A stretch of DNA of 64,000 nt from Aricia agestis (Eukaryota > Arthropoda > Insecta > Lepidoptera > Lycaenidae): NCBI RefSeq assembly GCF_905147365.1, contig NC_056428.1, positions 1,952,001-2,016,000 on the forward strand. Reading direction: 5' to 3'. The position numbers were made by a program, and so were the translations under genes. The notes under the pieces are model-generated. The model made no database searches, had not been told where the DNA came from, and saw nothing but the letters and a program-made list of their open reading frames with translations. Each line of letters starts with the position of its first letter. Within the stretch, counting starts at the first letter, position 1. Positions 34,534 through 46,700 of the stretch are shown here, piece by piece.

Positions 34534-35260
34534 GTTTCTACCGTGGCAGGAGTGCTGCAGAAACAGCTCCAAGAATTAACAATGTGTATGGCGCTGGTAT
34601 CGCAAAAGAAAACACGGTACGGTTTTGGCTCCAACGTTTTCTTTCAGGAAATTTCAACTTTCAGAACAAGCCCCGTGAACGACCCGAGACCAAAATGAAT
34701 AATGAAGAATTAAAGGCTATTGTGGGAGCGGATCCATCGCAAACCACTTTAGAGTTAGCAGCAGGCTTCGGTGTAAGTAATAAAATTGCTTTAATCCACT
34801 TGAAGCAAATTGGTAAGATAAAAAAACTTGAATGGTACTCACCATTCAAGTTTTTTTATCTCATGAATTGAGTGAAGCAAGCCAGAAAACACGCGTCGAC
34901 TGCTGCGTTACATTGCTCAACCAACACAATAATGAAATGATTTTAAATCGAATTATTACTTGTGATGAAAAATGGCGAAGCGAATAAGCAAAAATTGACA
35001 CAGAAAAAGATACTTGTGAGTGTTTGGTGGACTAGTGCCGGTGTCGTTCACTACAGCTTTCTAAAATCTGGCCAAACAGTTACAGATATCTATTATCAGC
35101 AACTGCAAACCATGATGGAAGAACTAGCTGCTAAACAACAAAGTCTGGTAAATCGCTGTAGGCCACTGCTGCTTCACGACAACGTTAGACCACACACTGC
35201 ACAACAGACGGCCGCAAAACTGGAGGACATGGAATGTCTGCGACATCCACCTTACTCCAC
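34533..35260 (+). pseudogene. mariner transposase relic
   Basis: In frame: GFYRGRSAAETA, then a helix-turn-helix region (TVRFWLQRF, DPSQTTLELAAGFGVS), the first catalytic region ITCDEKW (near 34970), VWWTSAGVVHYSFLKSG, and the second, LLLHDNVRPHTAQQ (near 35178). Frames are disrupted near 34840 and again near 34955. The N-terminal and C-terminal ends, the third catalytic residue and both TIRs are missing. At 34817-34860 a perfect 20-bp palindrome interrupts the segment between KKLEW and LSEAS. Confidence 0.85.
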
Positions 35261-35600
35261 GCAGGCTCGGTCCGAAGGGGGGGGGGGGGGCACGGGGGAC
35301 ATGACCCCCCCCAAAATCTGGGACAAATGGATAAATCTCAAAATCTTGCCAAAAAATAAAAGGAAATTTCTAGCTTAAACTTAACGGACGTAAAAGTTAC
35401 CCCATAGCAGCGACAAATTTTTTTTTTTTTAGTGTAGTGACTAAACTGTACTCGGCGAAACGAGGCGGTAGCGGTCATTGCTTCATATTTAGTTCACATC
35501 GAGTATGCAAAATACCATATCGCCCTTAGACTAGGAACATCTGACACTTCATTGTCAATCGTGGTTTCTATATAAAATGGCAAGTTTTTTGACAGGGAGA
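35261..35600. other. G-rich junction and spacer
   Basis: 35276-35290 is a run of G, then CACGGGGGACATGACCCCCC. It resembles the poly-G/poly-C elements at 5859-6080 and 50930-51268. No gene. Confidence 0.35.
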
Positions 35601-35605
35601 CAACG

Positions 35606-35722
35606 AGCGCTACTGTCTCCTGCTCGGCAGAGCAGGAGACAGTAGCGCTGATGATGAAGCTGAGATGAACCGCGATTTTTCAGCAGAGCAGGCATGCTCT
35701 TCTGAAAAATCGCGGTTCATCT
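35606..35722. repeat. Two adjacent palindromes
   Basis: 35606-35624 pairs perfectly with 35631-35649 (19 bp, 6-nt loop). 35663-35683 pairs perfectly with 35702-35722 (21 bp, 18-nt interior that can itself pair). Confidence 0.9.
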
Positions 35723-36125
35723 GGTTAGTGAAGGACCGATTAGCAACTTGTAGTCGTTTGGTGGGCTTTATATTTTGCATTCTAGTTCGTGACATTTATG
35801 AATTGATGGAAAGATAGAATACACATTAATGGAAAGTTGACCTGGTGCTGCAGCATCACCTGGTAATCAATAGGATACCCAAGTCCTCACCAACTTAGAG
35901 CAATGGTTTCGTGTTTGGGCTCATTTTAATTGCGACAGCTAGTTAGACGTAGATAAACAGTAATTTTTTGCATGCATGCTGCTGCAGCATCACCTGGATT
36001 CTATAGGAGCCGAGCTCCATATGAACCCAAAGTGGAGGTTTCATGTTTGGGCTCATATTGACGGCCTCATCCAAAAGGACATTCCTAGATGGTATTCATT
36101 GGGATATAATATGATCCTGTTGATA
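35713..36125. repeat. Dispersed repeat, copy 2 (pair with 19310-19720)
   Basis: Same order and orientation of blocks as 19310-19720. It continues a little further with an open frame of no recognised family. Confidence 0.7.
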
Positions 36126-36129
36126 GGAA

Positions 36130-37378
36130 TTATTCTGCACTATAACGAACGCAAGTTTAAAAAGCATGCCGCCAAACAACTTTAAAAGTAATGAAATACT
36201 TAATATATTTTACTGACTTTAAGTTTAAATAATTCCTAAGTGCAAAGTGATATTTTATCATCAGAAGCCCTAAAATTTTTATAGCAATGGGATCATGTCC
36301 CTACCAACAAGATGGCAAAAAGTTATCGAATAATAAGTCATTTATATACTTTAGTCAATTGTAACTAAACTTAATAAAAAAGGATTTGTATTTTTTTTAG
36401 AAAATGCGAAGAAACTTTTTTCCCAACCTAATAGGTATTTTAATTTTTAAATAAATATTCAAGGTCTGCTGTCTTTGTAGTATAATTTATTTAAGTACAG
36501 ATTATTTTCTAACGAATCTATGATTTAAAGCTCTATGCTTATAGCTGTTAGAACATACGCTTAGAGCTTAAAGCTCGATTTTAATCCTTAGATACACGAG
36601 CACTTCAGAACCTCGTAAATGTGAAATCGTAAAGTTCGTTTAAAACTTTAAACCGTAAAATGTAACATATAACATATTGGCATTCCCGCCATTCTCAAGA
36701 AGTAAGAACCATTAACGGACAAAAGGTACTTCCACGGTGAGAACTTAGGTTTTTATGTTCCTTTCATTATTACGTCTTCTTTCCCTCTATCGTTTCAAGT
36801 AGCTGCCAACTTTCACTGACGTCACTATACCTAATACTTACATAAGCTTCAAAATTATTAATAGTGTAGTGTTTGTTATTAGTTATTAATTATTAGTGAG
36901 ATTTTTGAGTGTCTCTAAACTCCGGATGGTTTGATGTTTAACTCACCTTCAAAATTCATTACAATCACAATAGTGATTGTGATGAATTTTATACTTATAT
37001 TTAAAGAATGTATTTTCTTTTAACCCGTCGATCGTAGAAAAACGAGACACAATAGAATTTTTATTGTGTCTCGGGCACCCTCACCGATGAACGTATCAAT
37101 GGGGCTTGATGAATTAATATAGGCAGACAAGACGTGCAGTCATAGCTTAAATGTAAATTTATATAAAAATTGTATCTGTCAAAGCTGTTGTCAATATGTC
37201 AGTTGTCAGCTGTGAGCTGTCATAATTATGTCAATCTACTTTCACAAAAGAGAAGAAGAAGAAGAAGTAAACATTGTTGATTTTTACTTTTATTACTAAT
37301 ATTATTATAATACATTTGGTTTTATATAATAAATTAAATGTTATTTTGTGTCTAAAGAATTAATCCTAAGTGTTAAAC
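36130..37378. other. Upstream region of DHX38
   Basis: Mostly non-repetitive and AT-rich. 37195-37230 has several TGTCA-type words, and 37250-37268 a GAAGAA run. No TATA box is obvious; the transcription start probably lies in the last few hundred bases before 37379. Confidence 0.35.
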
Positions 37379-37710
37379 ATGGCGGATGACGATGCGAACT
37401 TGCATCGTCTCGAGGGCACATCGGGCGATGCTCCAGGCGGCTTAATCATCAAAAAGAAGGATAAGCCAGCGGATTTTCAATTTGCAAAGCCTTCCTTACT
37501 CGGTCTGGACAAACTAGCAGCTGCTAAGAGGAAACAAAATCGCCTTATATCCTTTCAAAATGATGAAAATGAGACTGAAGAGAATGAAGAAGAAAGTGAC
37601 TCAAATACAGTCAAGGGACGAAAATATAGACGTCACAATGAAGAAACACCAACGTATACCGGCGGTCTATCAGAACAAGCCAGAGAACGCATGTTGGAGA
37701 GGCTTCAAAA
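37379..37710 (+). CDS. DHX38 exon 1
   Basis: Residues 1-110 plus two bases. Starts MADDDANLHRLEGT. An upstream in-frame GTG at 37370 is not needed. Donor GTATGTATTA at 37711. Confidence 0.92.
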
Positions 37711-40700
37711 GTATGTATTAAGTACCTCATGTTGTAGCTAAGTAGATCTTGTATTTTTACTGTTAACTATGTTACTCGCAACTTATTTTTGTCAAAAATT
37801 ATTTTAAATGGTTCCGGGTTCCGGAACCATTTAAAATAAATCACATTTTGTCACTACAAAATCGTCCTATTCAATGGTTCATATCAAATTTTATTATAAA
37901 CACAAAGACAGATATACTTTTGCTTTTCCAATATATGGATTCCAAAATCAGTAGCTGCTATTTAATTCTTAAATTCTTTTTACATTTCAGAAAAGAGAAA
38001 GAAAGAGAGAAGGGTGTGCACAATTCCACACTAGAAGAGAAAAAGTCTCGTTCTAAGGAAGAAGAAGATGATAGATATTATAGGCGCTTTGATAGACGTG
38101 ACAGAGATAGGGACAGAAGACGGGATTATGATAGGAGAGATAAGGATAGGCACAGGAGTGACAAGGAAAGACATAGAAGGGAGGACAGGAGGAGAGATTC
38201 TGAAAGAAGTGACAGAAGCCATTCCGAGAGAGACAGTTCCAGAAGAAGTTATTATGAACCCAGATTCAAAGATGAACCAAGAACTCCAAGGTATGAATTT
38301 TTCTATTTGAATTGTAGTTTTACCTACCTGCCTGCCTGTCAAAAACGTAGCTCTACATCTGAAAGTAGGGTTATATTTTTGATTATTTGTATGTGTTATG
38401 CTCAAAAATCGAAAACGCACAACAAGCAGAAAAGTAGCTCACAACGTGTTGTGGTCACGGTCAACGGGCCACAAAAGTGTGTGGCCACGGGCTACAGGTA
38501 AAGTATAGCTAGGTACTAGAGCAGTGGTCTCCAACCTTTTTTTCATGCGGGCCACAACCATGTTTTAGTCTTGGTGTCGCAGGCCGCAACAAAAAATTTT
38601 TAGATTTAAAAAATAATAACAGTCTTCAAAATTAACGATTTAAAAGTGAAAAAATTAACGACTATTACATAGACTTAACGTTATTTTGCCGGTGGGCATG
38701 AATTTCAAAATTGTTTAACATCACGAGGGCCACAAATAAAGTCCTAGCAAGCCGCTTGCGGGCCACGTCTTGGGGATAGCGGTACTAGAGCCTCAGGGTA
38801 CATTGAAGTTGGGATTATTTTCAAAGAAATGATTAGTTTATTACTCAGTGTTGCTGTTAAAAACCTTAAATTACAATCAAGTTTTGTAATTAAATAAAAA
38901 CTATGTGTAATTTTATCATTTATTATTATATATATTATTATTTCAGTATTAAAGCTTTGAAACCAACTGACAAGACAGCTTGGGATGATGATGATGATGA
39001 TCCAAAAGCAGTTAGGAAGTCCAGTTGGGACTTTCCAACCCCTATTCCTCGAGATGGGAAAGACAGTGATCGCTCCTACAGAAGTGACCGGCGTCCACGA
39101 GACTATAAAGGAAAACTGTATGAAGACACACCAAGAGCTTCACAGCATAGGTATGATCAATTGACACTCTTTTTAGGGTTCCGTACCTCAAAAGGAAAAA
39201 ACGGAACCCTTATAGGATCACTTTGTTGTCCGTCTGTCCGTCTGTCAAGACCCTTTTTCTCAGGAACGCGTGGAGGCATGAAGCTGAAATTTATATCAAT
39301 TACTCAGGTCTACTGTCCCTTGAAGCTGTGAAAAAATCAAACTTCTAAGCCAACGCAATCAAAAGATACAGCCGTTTATGCCGCAAATTTTCGACACTTG
39401 CAAGGGAATCAAAACCTACAGGGTGCTTCCCGTGAACTCAGAATCTTGAAATTTGGTACGAAGCAACGTCTTATAGCATAGATAAAGGAAAAATTACGAA
39501 AACCATAAATTTTTAGTTACATCACATAATATATTTTTTTTTAATAATTTTAAACTTACTACCCATTTCCTCATAAACGCGTAGAGGTATTAAATTGAAA
39601 TTCATACTAAATACTCAGGTCTATAATACCTTTAAGCTGTCGGAACCCTCGGTGCGCGAGTCCGACTCGCACTTGGCCGGTTTTTTTTTTCCTTTTTGGG
39701 CTAGATAAGATTAGGTTACACTCAAGTCTCAAGCACTAGAACTCAACCTGAATGGCCCAGTGTAGTAACAATGTAAGTGTCCCTATAACTTTGTAAGCAT
39801 TGATAAAAGTTGGCTAAGGAACAGTGCCGTAAATAGGGCGGTGCCACCGGTGCCCAGGCACAGGGCGTAGGCTCTGGGGGGCGCAAGAATGGCCAGACCA
39901 GACAGATCCTTATTTTTCGAATTCGCTTCCGATAAGTTTCCGCTGCGCCCCAGAGATGTTTCCCAATGTAGTAAAAAAATATCCACAGCCGAACAAACAT
40001 ATAACCTCCTCCTATTTGGAAGTCGGTTAAAAAACAAAGGTGCAGTTATATAGAAGCTCGAACAGGGCGCAAAAAAGGCTATTTACGGCACTGCTATGGA
40101 ACCAATTTCACTTATTCAGAAATAAACCTTGATGAAAAAAGCGTATTCCCACATAAAAGGATGTCAACTCTTTTGATGTTGTGAGGGTCCATGATCTACA
40201 GTAGTTGCTTCCCATCAGGTGACCCATTTGCTTGTCTGCCGCCTTGTTTTATAAAAAATAAATACAGGGTGCAATTAAACCTTCCTGCCAAATTTTGATA
40301 TATTGATCCTTGTTAAAAATAAAAATACACGTATTTTTTCTTTTATAATCACTCAGTACTAAAATGTTGAGAAATAGCTTCCGAAAGTTATCCTAAAATA
40401 CACTACAATAATTAATGGACACGATGCGTGGGCCGCGCGTGACGTACCCCCGCGCGCGCACCTCCCCCCGCGACACCCCCGCGTTTTCCCCCGATAAAAT
40501 ATGTCATTGAAAAAAAATAACACCCAATTTTTTTTGGTTAAATGGACTCTCCTAATGATACCTAAGCCCTGGAAAAAATTTGGCAGGAAGTTTTAATTGC
40601 ACCCTGTATAAATGAAAGTATTTTCTTTCTATCCTGGTAATTGCTTATGTTCAATTCTAATTATTCCAAACATACTTTTACAGATGGGCTAGTTCTCGCC

Positions 40701-43700
40701 GAGGTGTGGACATTGATGATCCTGAGTGGCAGGAGGCCGAGAAGAAATTAGACAGGGAGTGGTATAACATGGGAGAAGGTAAAATACATATTATAGTTAT
40801 TTCGTAGAGATTTTTATTCATGATTCGTTGTTCTGGAATAATATAATTTAAGTGATATATTTTTTTATTTTATTTCGTTTATTTATTTACTTGGGCAACA
40901 TAGTCCCATGCCATGTAATATTCCTTTTAACCTCTATCTTTTTTATATTGTGAGTCATCCTAGTGCAAGAAATTATGAGTTGAAAATGGTTGATTAAGTA
41001 TTTTTTGAATGGTAAGTTGAGGATTTTAAAATATCTTAACAATTTCAGGTGAGGCAGACGAATCTGATCCTTTCGCCGGCGCGAGCGCAGAATACATCGC
41101 CAAGAAGGAGGAACAGATTGAAAAGCGAAGGAACCGCAAGGTGTCCGCCGCGAGACAGCAGATAGACAAGGACAACGAATTGTGGGAGCGAAACAGAATG
41201 CTTACCAGTGGTGTGGTACACGCTATAAGCGGAATCGGAGATTTAGATGAAGTGAGATTTGATTATTTATACTGTACAAGTATAAAATACTGCTGAATTA
41301 AACTTAGGCGTCAAAAGCATATCACAGAACTGTGTTGTTTTGCCATTAAAAGTTATTCGAATTCATGCAGAAAATGTAAGCGATAAGGGTGGGTTGCACC
41401 AACTTACTTCAGCTATAACTGTAACTTTAACTACAATGCAAAATGTCAAATATTTGGTTCAATCAAAAATGGACGCCATATTGACCCTAACCTTGAGCTC
41501 GACAAGGCTTTGAATGGACGTGGCGAAAAAAGGAACTAACGTTGTCATCATACAAAAACGCCATTTTTAACAGTTCTCCTTTACTAGCAGGACCAGCTGT
41601 CATCTGTCAAATTCTGTGGTCAAAGTTAAGGTTAAAGTTGGCCTTAACTTTAACCTATAACTTTAAACCACGCCTCTGGTGCAACCCACATTTAGAAAAA
41701 TAAAGGAGTTTCTATTGTTACTGAAAAGATGGCGCTAGTTGTATCTTCCACTTGTAGTTTGATGACGATTATAACTGTAGTAGTTTGATCTTACATCTTA
41801 CATACGTTGCGGAACTTATGAACCCTAACTGGGAAAAAGAAATTAATGAGTAGGCATAATATGGGATAGACCTACATTGTTTGGTTGTGTTGGCTCGACA
41901 GATCACAAATAACATTGACGTAATCCGCCTAATGTAGGTCCGTCATAATATGCCGGCTGCCTATGAATCAACTTTTATGATGGTCCTAATTGTTCTGAAT
42001 AAAATGAAGTGTTTTTTTTTTTTTCACTTATCTTTTTTTATAGAGGCTTTTAACACTATAATATTAATTTGTAGGAGAGCGTAGACCGAGTACATCTTTT
42101 AGTTCACAACATAGTGCCGCCATTCCTGGATGGGAGAATAGTGTTTACAAAGCAGCCCGAGCCTGTTATACCGGTAAGTATAAAGTAAATTATAAAGAGG
42201 AAGTAGAAATGAGTATGCCTGGGTTGCTATTTATCTTTTTCACTGGCGAATATACTATATTAAAATTGTAAAGCTAAAGAGTTTACATAATATTTTGTGC
42301 TAATCATAGGAACTACTACGAAAAACAAGCGTTCCTTCACACCTGTTTACTGTAAGGTTGTGATATTTTCAGGTGAAAGACCCAACATCAGACATGGCTG
42401 TCAACGCTCGGAAGGGCTCAGCTCTGGTGAAGGCGTTCAGAGAACAGAAAGAAAGAAGAAAGGCGCAAAAGAAACATTGGAAGTTGGAGGGAACTAAAAT
42501 CGGTCAGTCAGTTTTACTTTTTTCCTATTGCAATTAAAATATAATATGCTTGGGCGTTCATAATGTAACCACAGAATAACCACAGAATTATTAGTATTAG
42601 TGCAAGTACAGAAAGAACACTCCCGAAACCCGTTTAAAGAAATAACGACTCATGCTACGTCACTATAAAGTTCAAATTCCGACCGCGCAATGCTAAGTGC
42701 CTACGATTATATTCACCTACAAGTGACACACACCAACTCTCTTTCTATCGCATAGCACGTAGCTTTTCTTACGAAATCAAGGTTGTCACCTTTTAGAAAA
42801 TAATATATTTTTTTAATTACTATAGGTACGAATAGCCAACCTTTTTATAGTTATTTATCAAATTTTATGAACCCATTTGAACCCAACCTATATTTTATAG
42901 TAGTTTTGTATTCGACTAGATGTCCCGCGCGGCTTCGCCCGCATAAATTAGGAGTTTTACGGAAACCGTACATTTTCCCATGAACAATAGCTTATGTCCC
43001 TACTCCCTTCACTTGGTCTACTCTATTTCTGTGCCAAATATTGCCATAAAAGTTGCTCCAGTAGTTGGTAATTTCTAATATTTCCCCCGTTTTTCCTACA
43101 TTTTCCTGAGTTTCTTCGGTCTTATTAGTCTTAGCGTGATAATATATAGCCTATACTCTATTGTCTCACTCGATAAATGAGCTTAGATAGCTCATTGAAA
43201 TAAGTTTTTAAATCGGTGACCTGTAGTTCCTGAGATTAACGCGTTCAAGCAAACATACTCTTCAGGTTTATAATATTAGGTAGGTATATATTTTTGAATT
43301 ATCACTTGACAAACTCAAGTCTCGATCTAAAAGACTATGAAAAGAAAAAATAACAGGGTCATTATAGGCTCATAAGTCATAACCATGGGACGATGCATGG
43401 TATAATATAGTAGTGATGATGATGAATATAATTTGCATAGCATATGCTTTCCGTTCTTAAAACAACGCCGAAACTCCCAAACTTGTATCTATAAACTAGC
43501 TGTTGCCCGCGATTTCGTACGCGTGGACTTCAAAAGTGAAAGCGAGACAGACAGACAGACAGACAGAGATACTTTCGCATTTATAATATTAGTATAGATA
43601 GCGACATAATAACGTAGACGATAACAAATTTTCGTATTTTCACCCCCTTACAACCCTTTTTTCCAGTAAAAAAGTAGCCTATGTCCTTTCTCAGGCTTTG

Positions 43701-46700
43701 AGTATCTGTATACAAAATTTCATTACAATCGGTTCGGTAGTTTTGGCGTGAAAGCGAGACAGACAGACAGACAGACAGAGATACTTTCGCATTTATAATA
43801 TTAGTATAGATAGCGACCCGCCCCGGCTTCGCACGGGTAAAAAATATATAGCCAATGTCACTCACTGAATAAATGAGTTTTTAATCTAAACCAATATTAT
43901 AAAGAGGTAAAATTTGTTTGTTTGTGTACTCATAGATCTACTACTACTACCCGACTAAGAGCTGATGACCAAATCACTCATGACTCATGACTCATGTAGC
44001 TTCAGCTGTGTTAAAACTCCGTTGGCTGCTTCCCTGAATAACCCTTTCTGATAATCTGCGTGCTGCGTGCAGATTATCAGAAAGGGTTGTTCAGGAAAGT
44101 GGCTAGCGGAGTTTTAATACAGCTGAACCTACATTATTTCTTTTTTTCCCCACCCCACTACTCCCACACCCACCGCCCACGGCCTGCCAGCACGCAGATT
44201 ATCAGAAAGGGTTGTTCAGGGAAGTAGCTAACGGAGTTTTAACACAGGTGAAGCTACATGTAACATGACTGATTTGGTCGTCAGCTCTCCGTCGATACTA
44301 CTAATAGATACATTACTACTCAATAGTCAATACTCATAGGTCTAAACTGATCCCGCGGGCGCACCCCCGCCTTGGTAGCGCCCACTTCGAAACGGGCGTA
44401 AATCGCAATATTTTAATTTCGCCATAACTTCTAAACCAAACGTCCAATTTTAATCATTCATAGACCAAATATTGTCCACATAAACTGTACTTTGAGATGA
44501 AATAATTTATTTTGATAAGGATTATTATCATGAGTAAAATAAACGCATTTAAATGTAGTCCAAAAAAAAATCAAGATTTTTAAATAAAAATATGGTTGTT
44601 GTGCCTCACTTGACATAGATAGGTATAGTGTGTCGCGGACATTTTTGTAGATATTTATAAGATCTACATTTCCTTAGAACATTGTATGGTTTTATCTTTT
44701 ATAGTTTAGGCAGCGTACGCAAAATAAGTAAATTTTCTGGTTGTTTCCGAAAAACTAAAATATCTTACAGAACCCTATATTTTCCAAAATAAAAAGTAGC
44801 CTGTTACTCGTAAATAATGTAGCTTTCGAATGGTGAAAGAATTTTTAAAATCGGTCCAGTAGTTTTTGAGCCTATTCGTTACAATTAAACAAACAAACAA
44901 AGTTTACCTCTTTATAATATTAGTATAGATAATCAGGAGTTCTCTCTGCACCTTCCGAACCACGGTATACCAGGTATACCTCGGTGAAAAATCTTACATG
45001 TTGGTAGCATATGCTTAGAATACTTCTCACGAAACTAAAGTCACCACATGTTTCCCTATAAATTTTGAGGAGTTCCTTCAATTACTTAAGGATCCTTCAT
45101 CAGATCACCACTTTTGTGAATATAATACCAAACTGAGATGATACCCTATATACCAAAAGAAAGAAAAGAAAAATTTTGAAAATTGGTTAACAAACGGCGG
45201 AGTAAACGTTGAACATAAGAAAACAAACGTAACACCTCCCTATTTTAAAAGTCGGTTAAAATTGTAGCCTATGTGTTATTCTGATGTATAAGCTATGTTA
45301 TTGTAAAGTTTCATTAAAATCCGTTCAGTAGTTTTTGGTTGAAAGAGTAACAAACATCCATACATCCAAACAAACTTTCGCCTTTATAATATTATATACA
45401 TCCAAACAAACTTTCGCCTTTATAATATTAGTAGGTTAGTAGGATTATAGTGCAGGAGCTGGTCAGGAAACTTTTACAACATAAACATAGTAACTTGTGT
45501 TTATTTCTGTGTAGTTTGTGTGTTTGTTTGTATGAAATTGGTTTATTTGCTGTTTGTATATTTTTATCTACTTTTTGCATTTAATTACCTTATTGAAATA
45601 CATATTTCATTGGCCCTTTTTTATTTGTTCATTTTTATCACATTTATAACGATTCTGTAACAGCGGTTAAATCAGTATCATTTATTAAATTCCTCTATAA
45701 TCAGTATACAGGGATATGCGACGAAAAAAAATTGCGCGTGCGTCACCGCTCGCTTGTGAGTCCCTAATAATTTGTCCCCCTCGAGGGGTACTTACAGTTC
45801 GATACATACACGCGCGAGTGGGACAGGCCTGATATAACTAAGATTTTTGTTGAAGTAAATTCATCCCAATTTGAATATTTGAAATTTAGAGTTTGTTTCA
45901 ACGCGCTAACAAACTACAGGACCGTTTTTTATGAAATTAGCCAGTGGCTAATTTCATAAAAAACAGGCAGTAGTCTAACTCTTATACATGTATGTGGCTA
46001 ATAGCCACATACTTAATGTAAGTATAGAGTTAGACCACGGGAAAGGAAATAAGCTTTTTTACAGAAAATGTACGGGTTTCTACGAAATACCTTATTTACG
46101 CGAGCGGAGCCGCTCGCACCGTCTAGTTAAAAATGTTAATAAAGCTGACGATATTTCTGACTCCAATAAATTGGGGTCCAAAAGTTCGAAACAAGCGTTC
46201 GTTGATGAAGTTTTAAATTATACCAAGATGTTTTTAAAACGTTTTCAGGTAACATAATGGGTGTACAGAAGGAGACAGAGGAAATCGAGGACGGGCCGAC
46301 CAAACAGGCGTACAAGTATGCCGAACATTTGGACAAAGGTAAGCATTGGTAAACATCTACCCACATACTAGTCAAAGATCTACACTGTGTATAAAGACGT
46401 TATTTTTTTATTTTATTTTTATGAGATAAGGGGGCAAACGAGCAAACGGGTCACCTGATGGAAAGCAACTTCCGTCGCCCATGGACACTCGCAGCATCAG
46501 AGGAGCTGCAGGTGCGTTGCCGGCCTTTTAAGAGGGAATAGGGTAATAGGTGAGGGTAGGGATGAGAAGGAAATAGGGGAGGGTAGGAAAGTGAATAGGG
46601 CCTATCCCCTAGGATTGGGCCTCCGGTTAACTCACTCACTCGGAGGAACACAGCGTAAGCGCTGTTTCACGCCGGTTTTCTGTGAGAACGTGGTATTTCT

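Larger units (their letters stand above)
42503..46248. other. DHX38 intron 7, repeat-filled
   Basis: 3.7 kb. Holds Helitron-like pieces at 42916-43275 (reverse, CTAG start at 42916) and 43497-43815 (reverse, two tandem copies with GACA runs), a fold-back element at 43938-44310, a GACCCGCCCCGGCTTCGCAC-headed repeat (43805-43900) and a related fragment to 44935, a GACTTCC-motif terminus at 45230-45262 and a palindrome at 45924-45964. Confidence 0.6.

Noticed and set aside
37848..37990. Alternative upstream start joined to DHX38 exon 2
   Set aside because: The frame before 37991 is intronic and ends in a polypyrimidine tract with a clear acceptor; exon 1 joins in phase.
38031..38420. Antisense protein over DHX38 exon 2
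   Set aside because: Mirror of the low-complexity RD/RS codons; no independent support.
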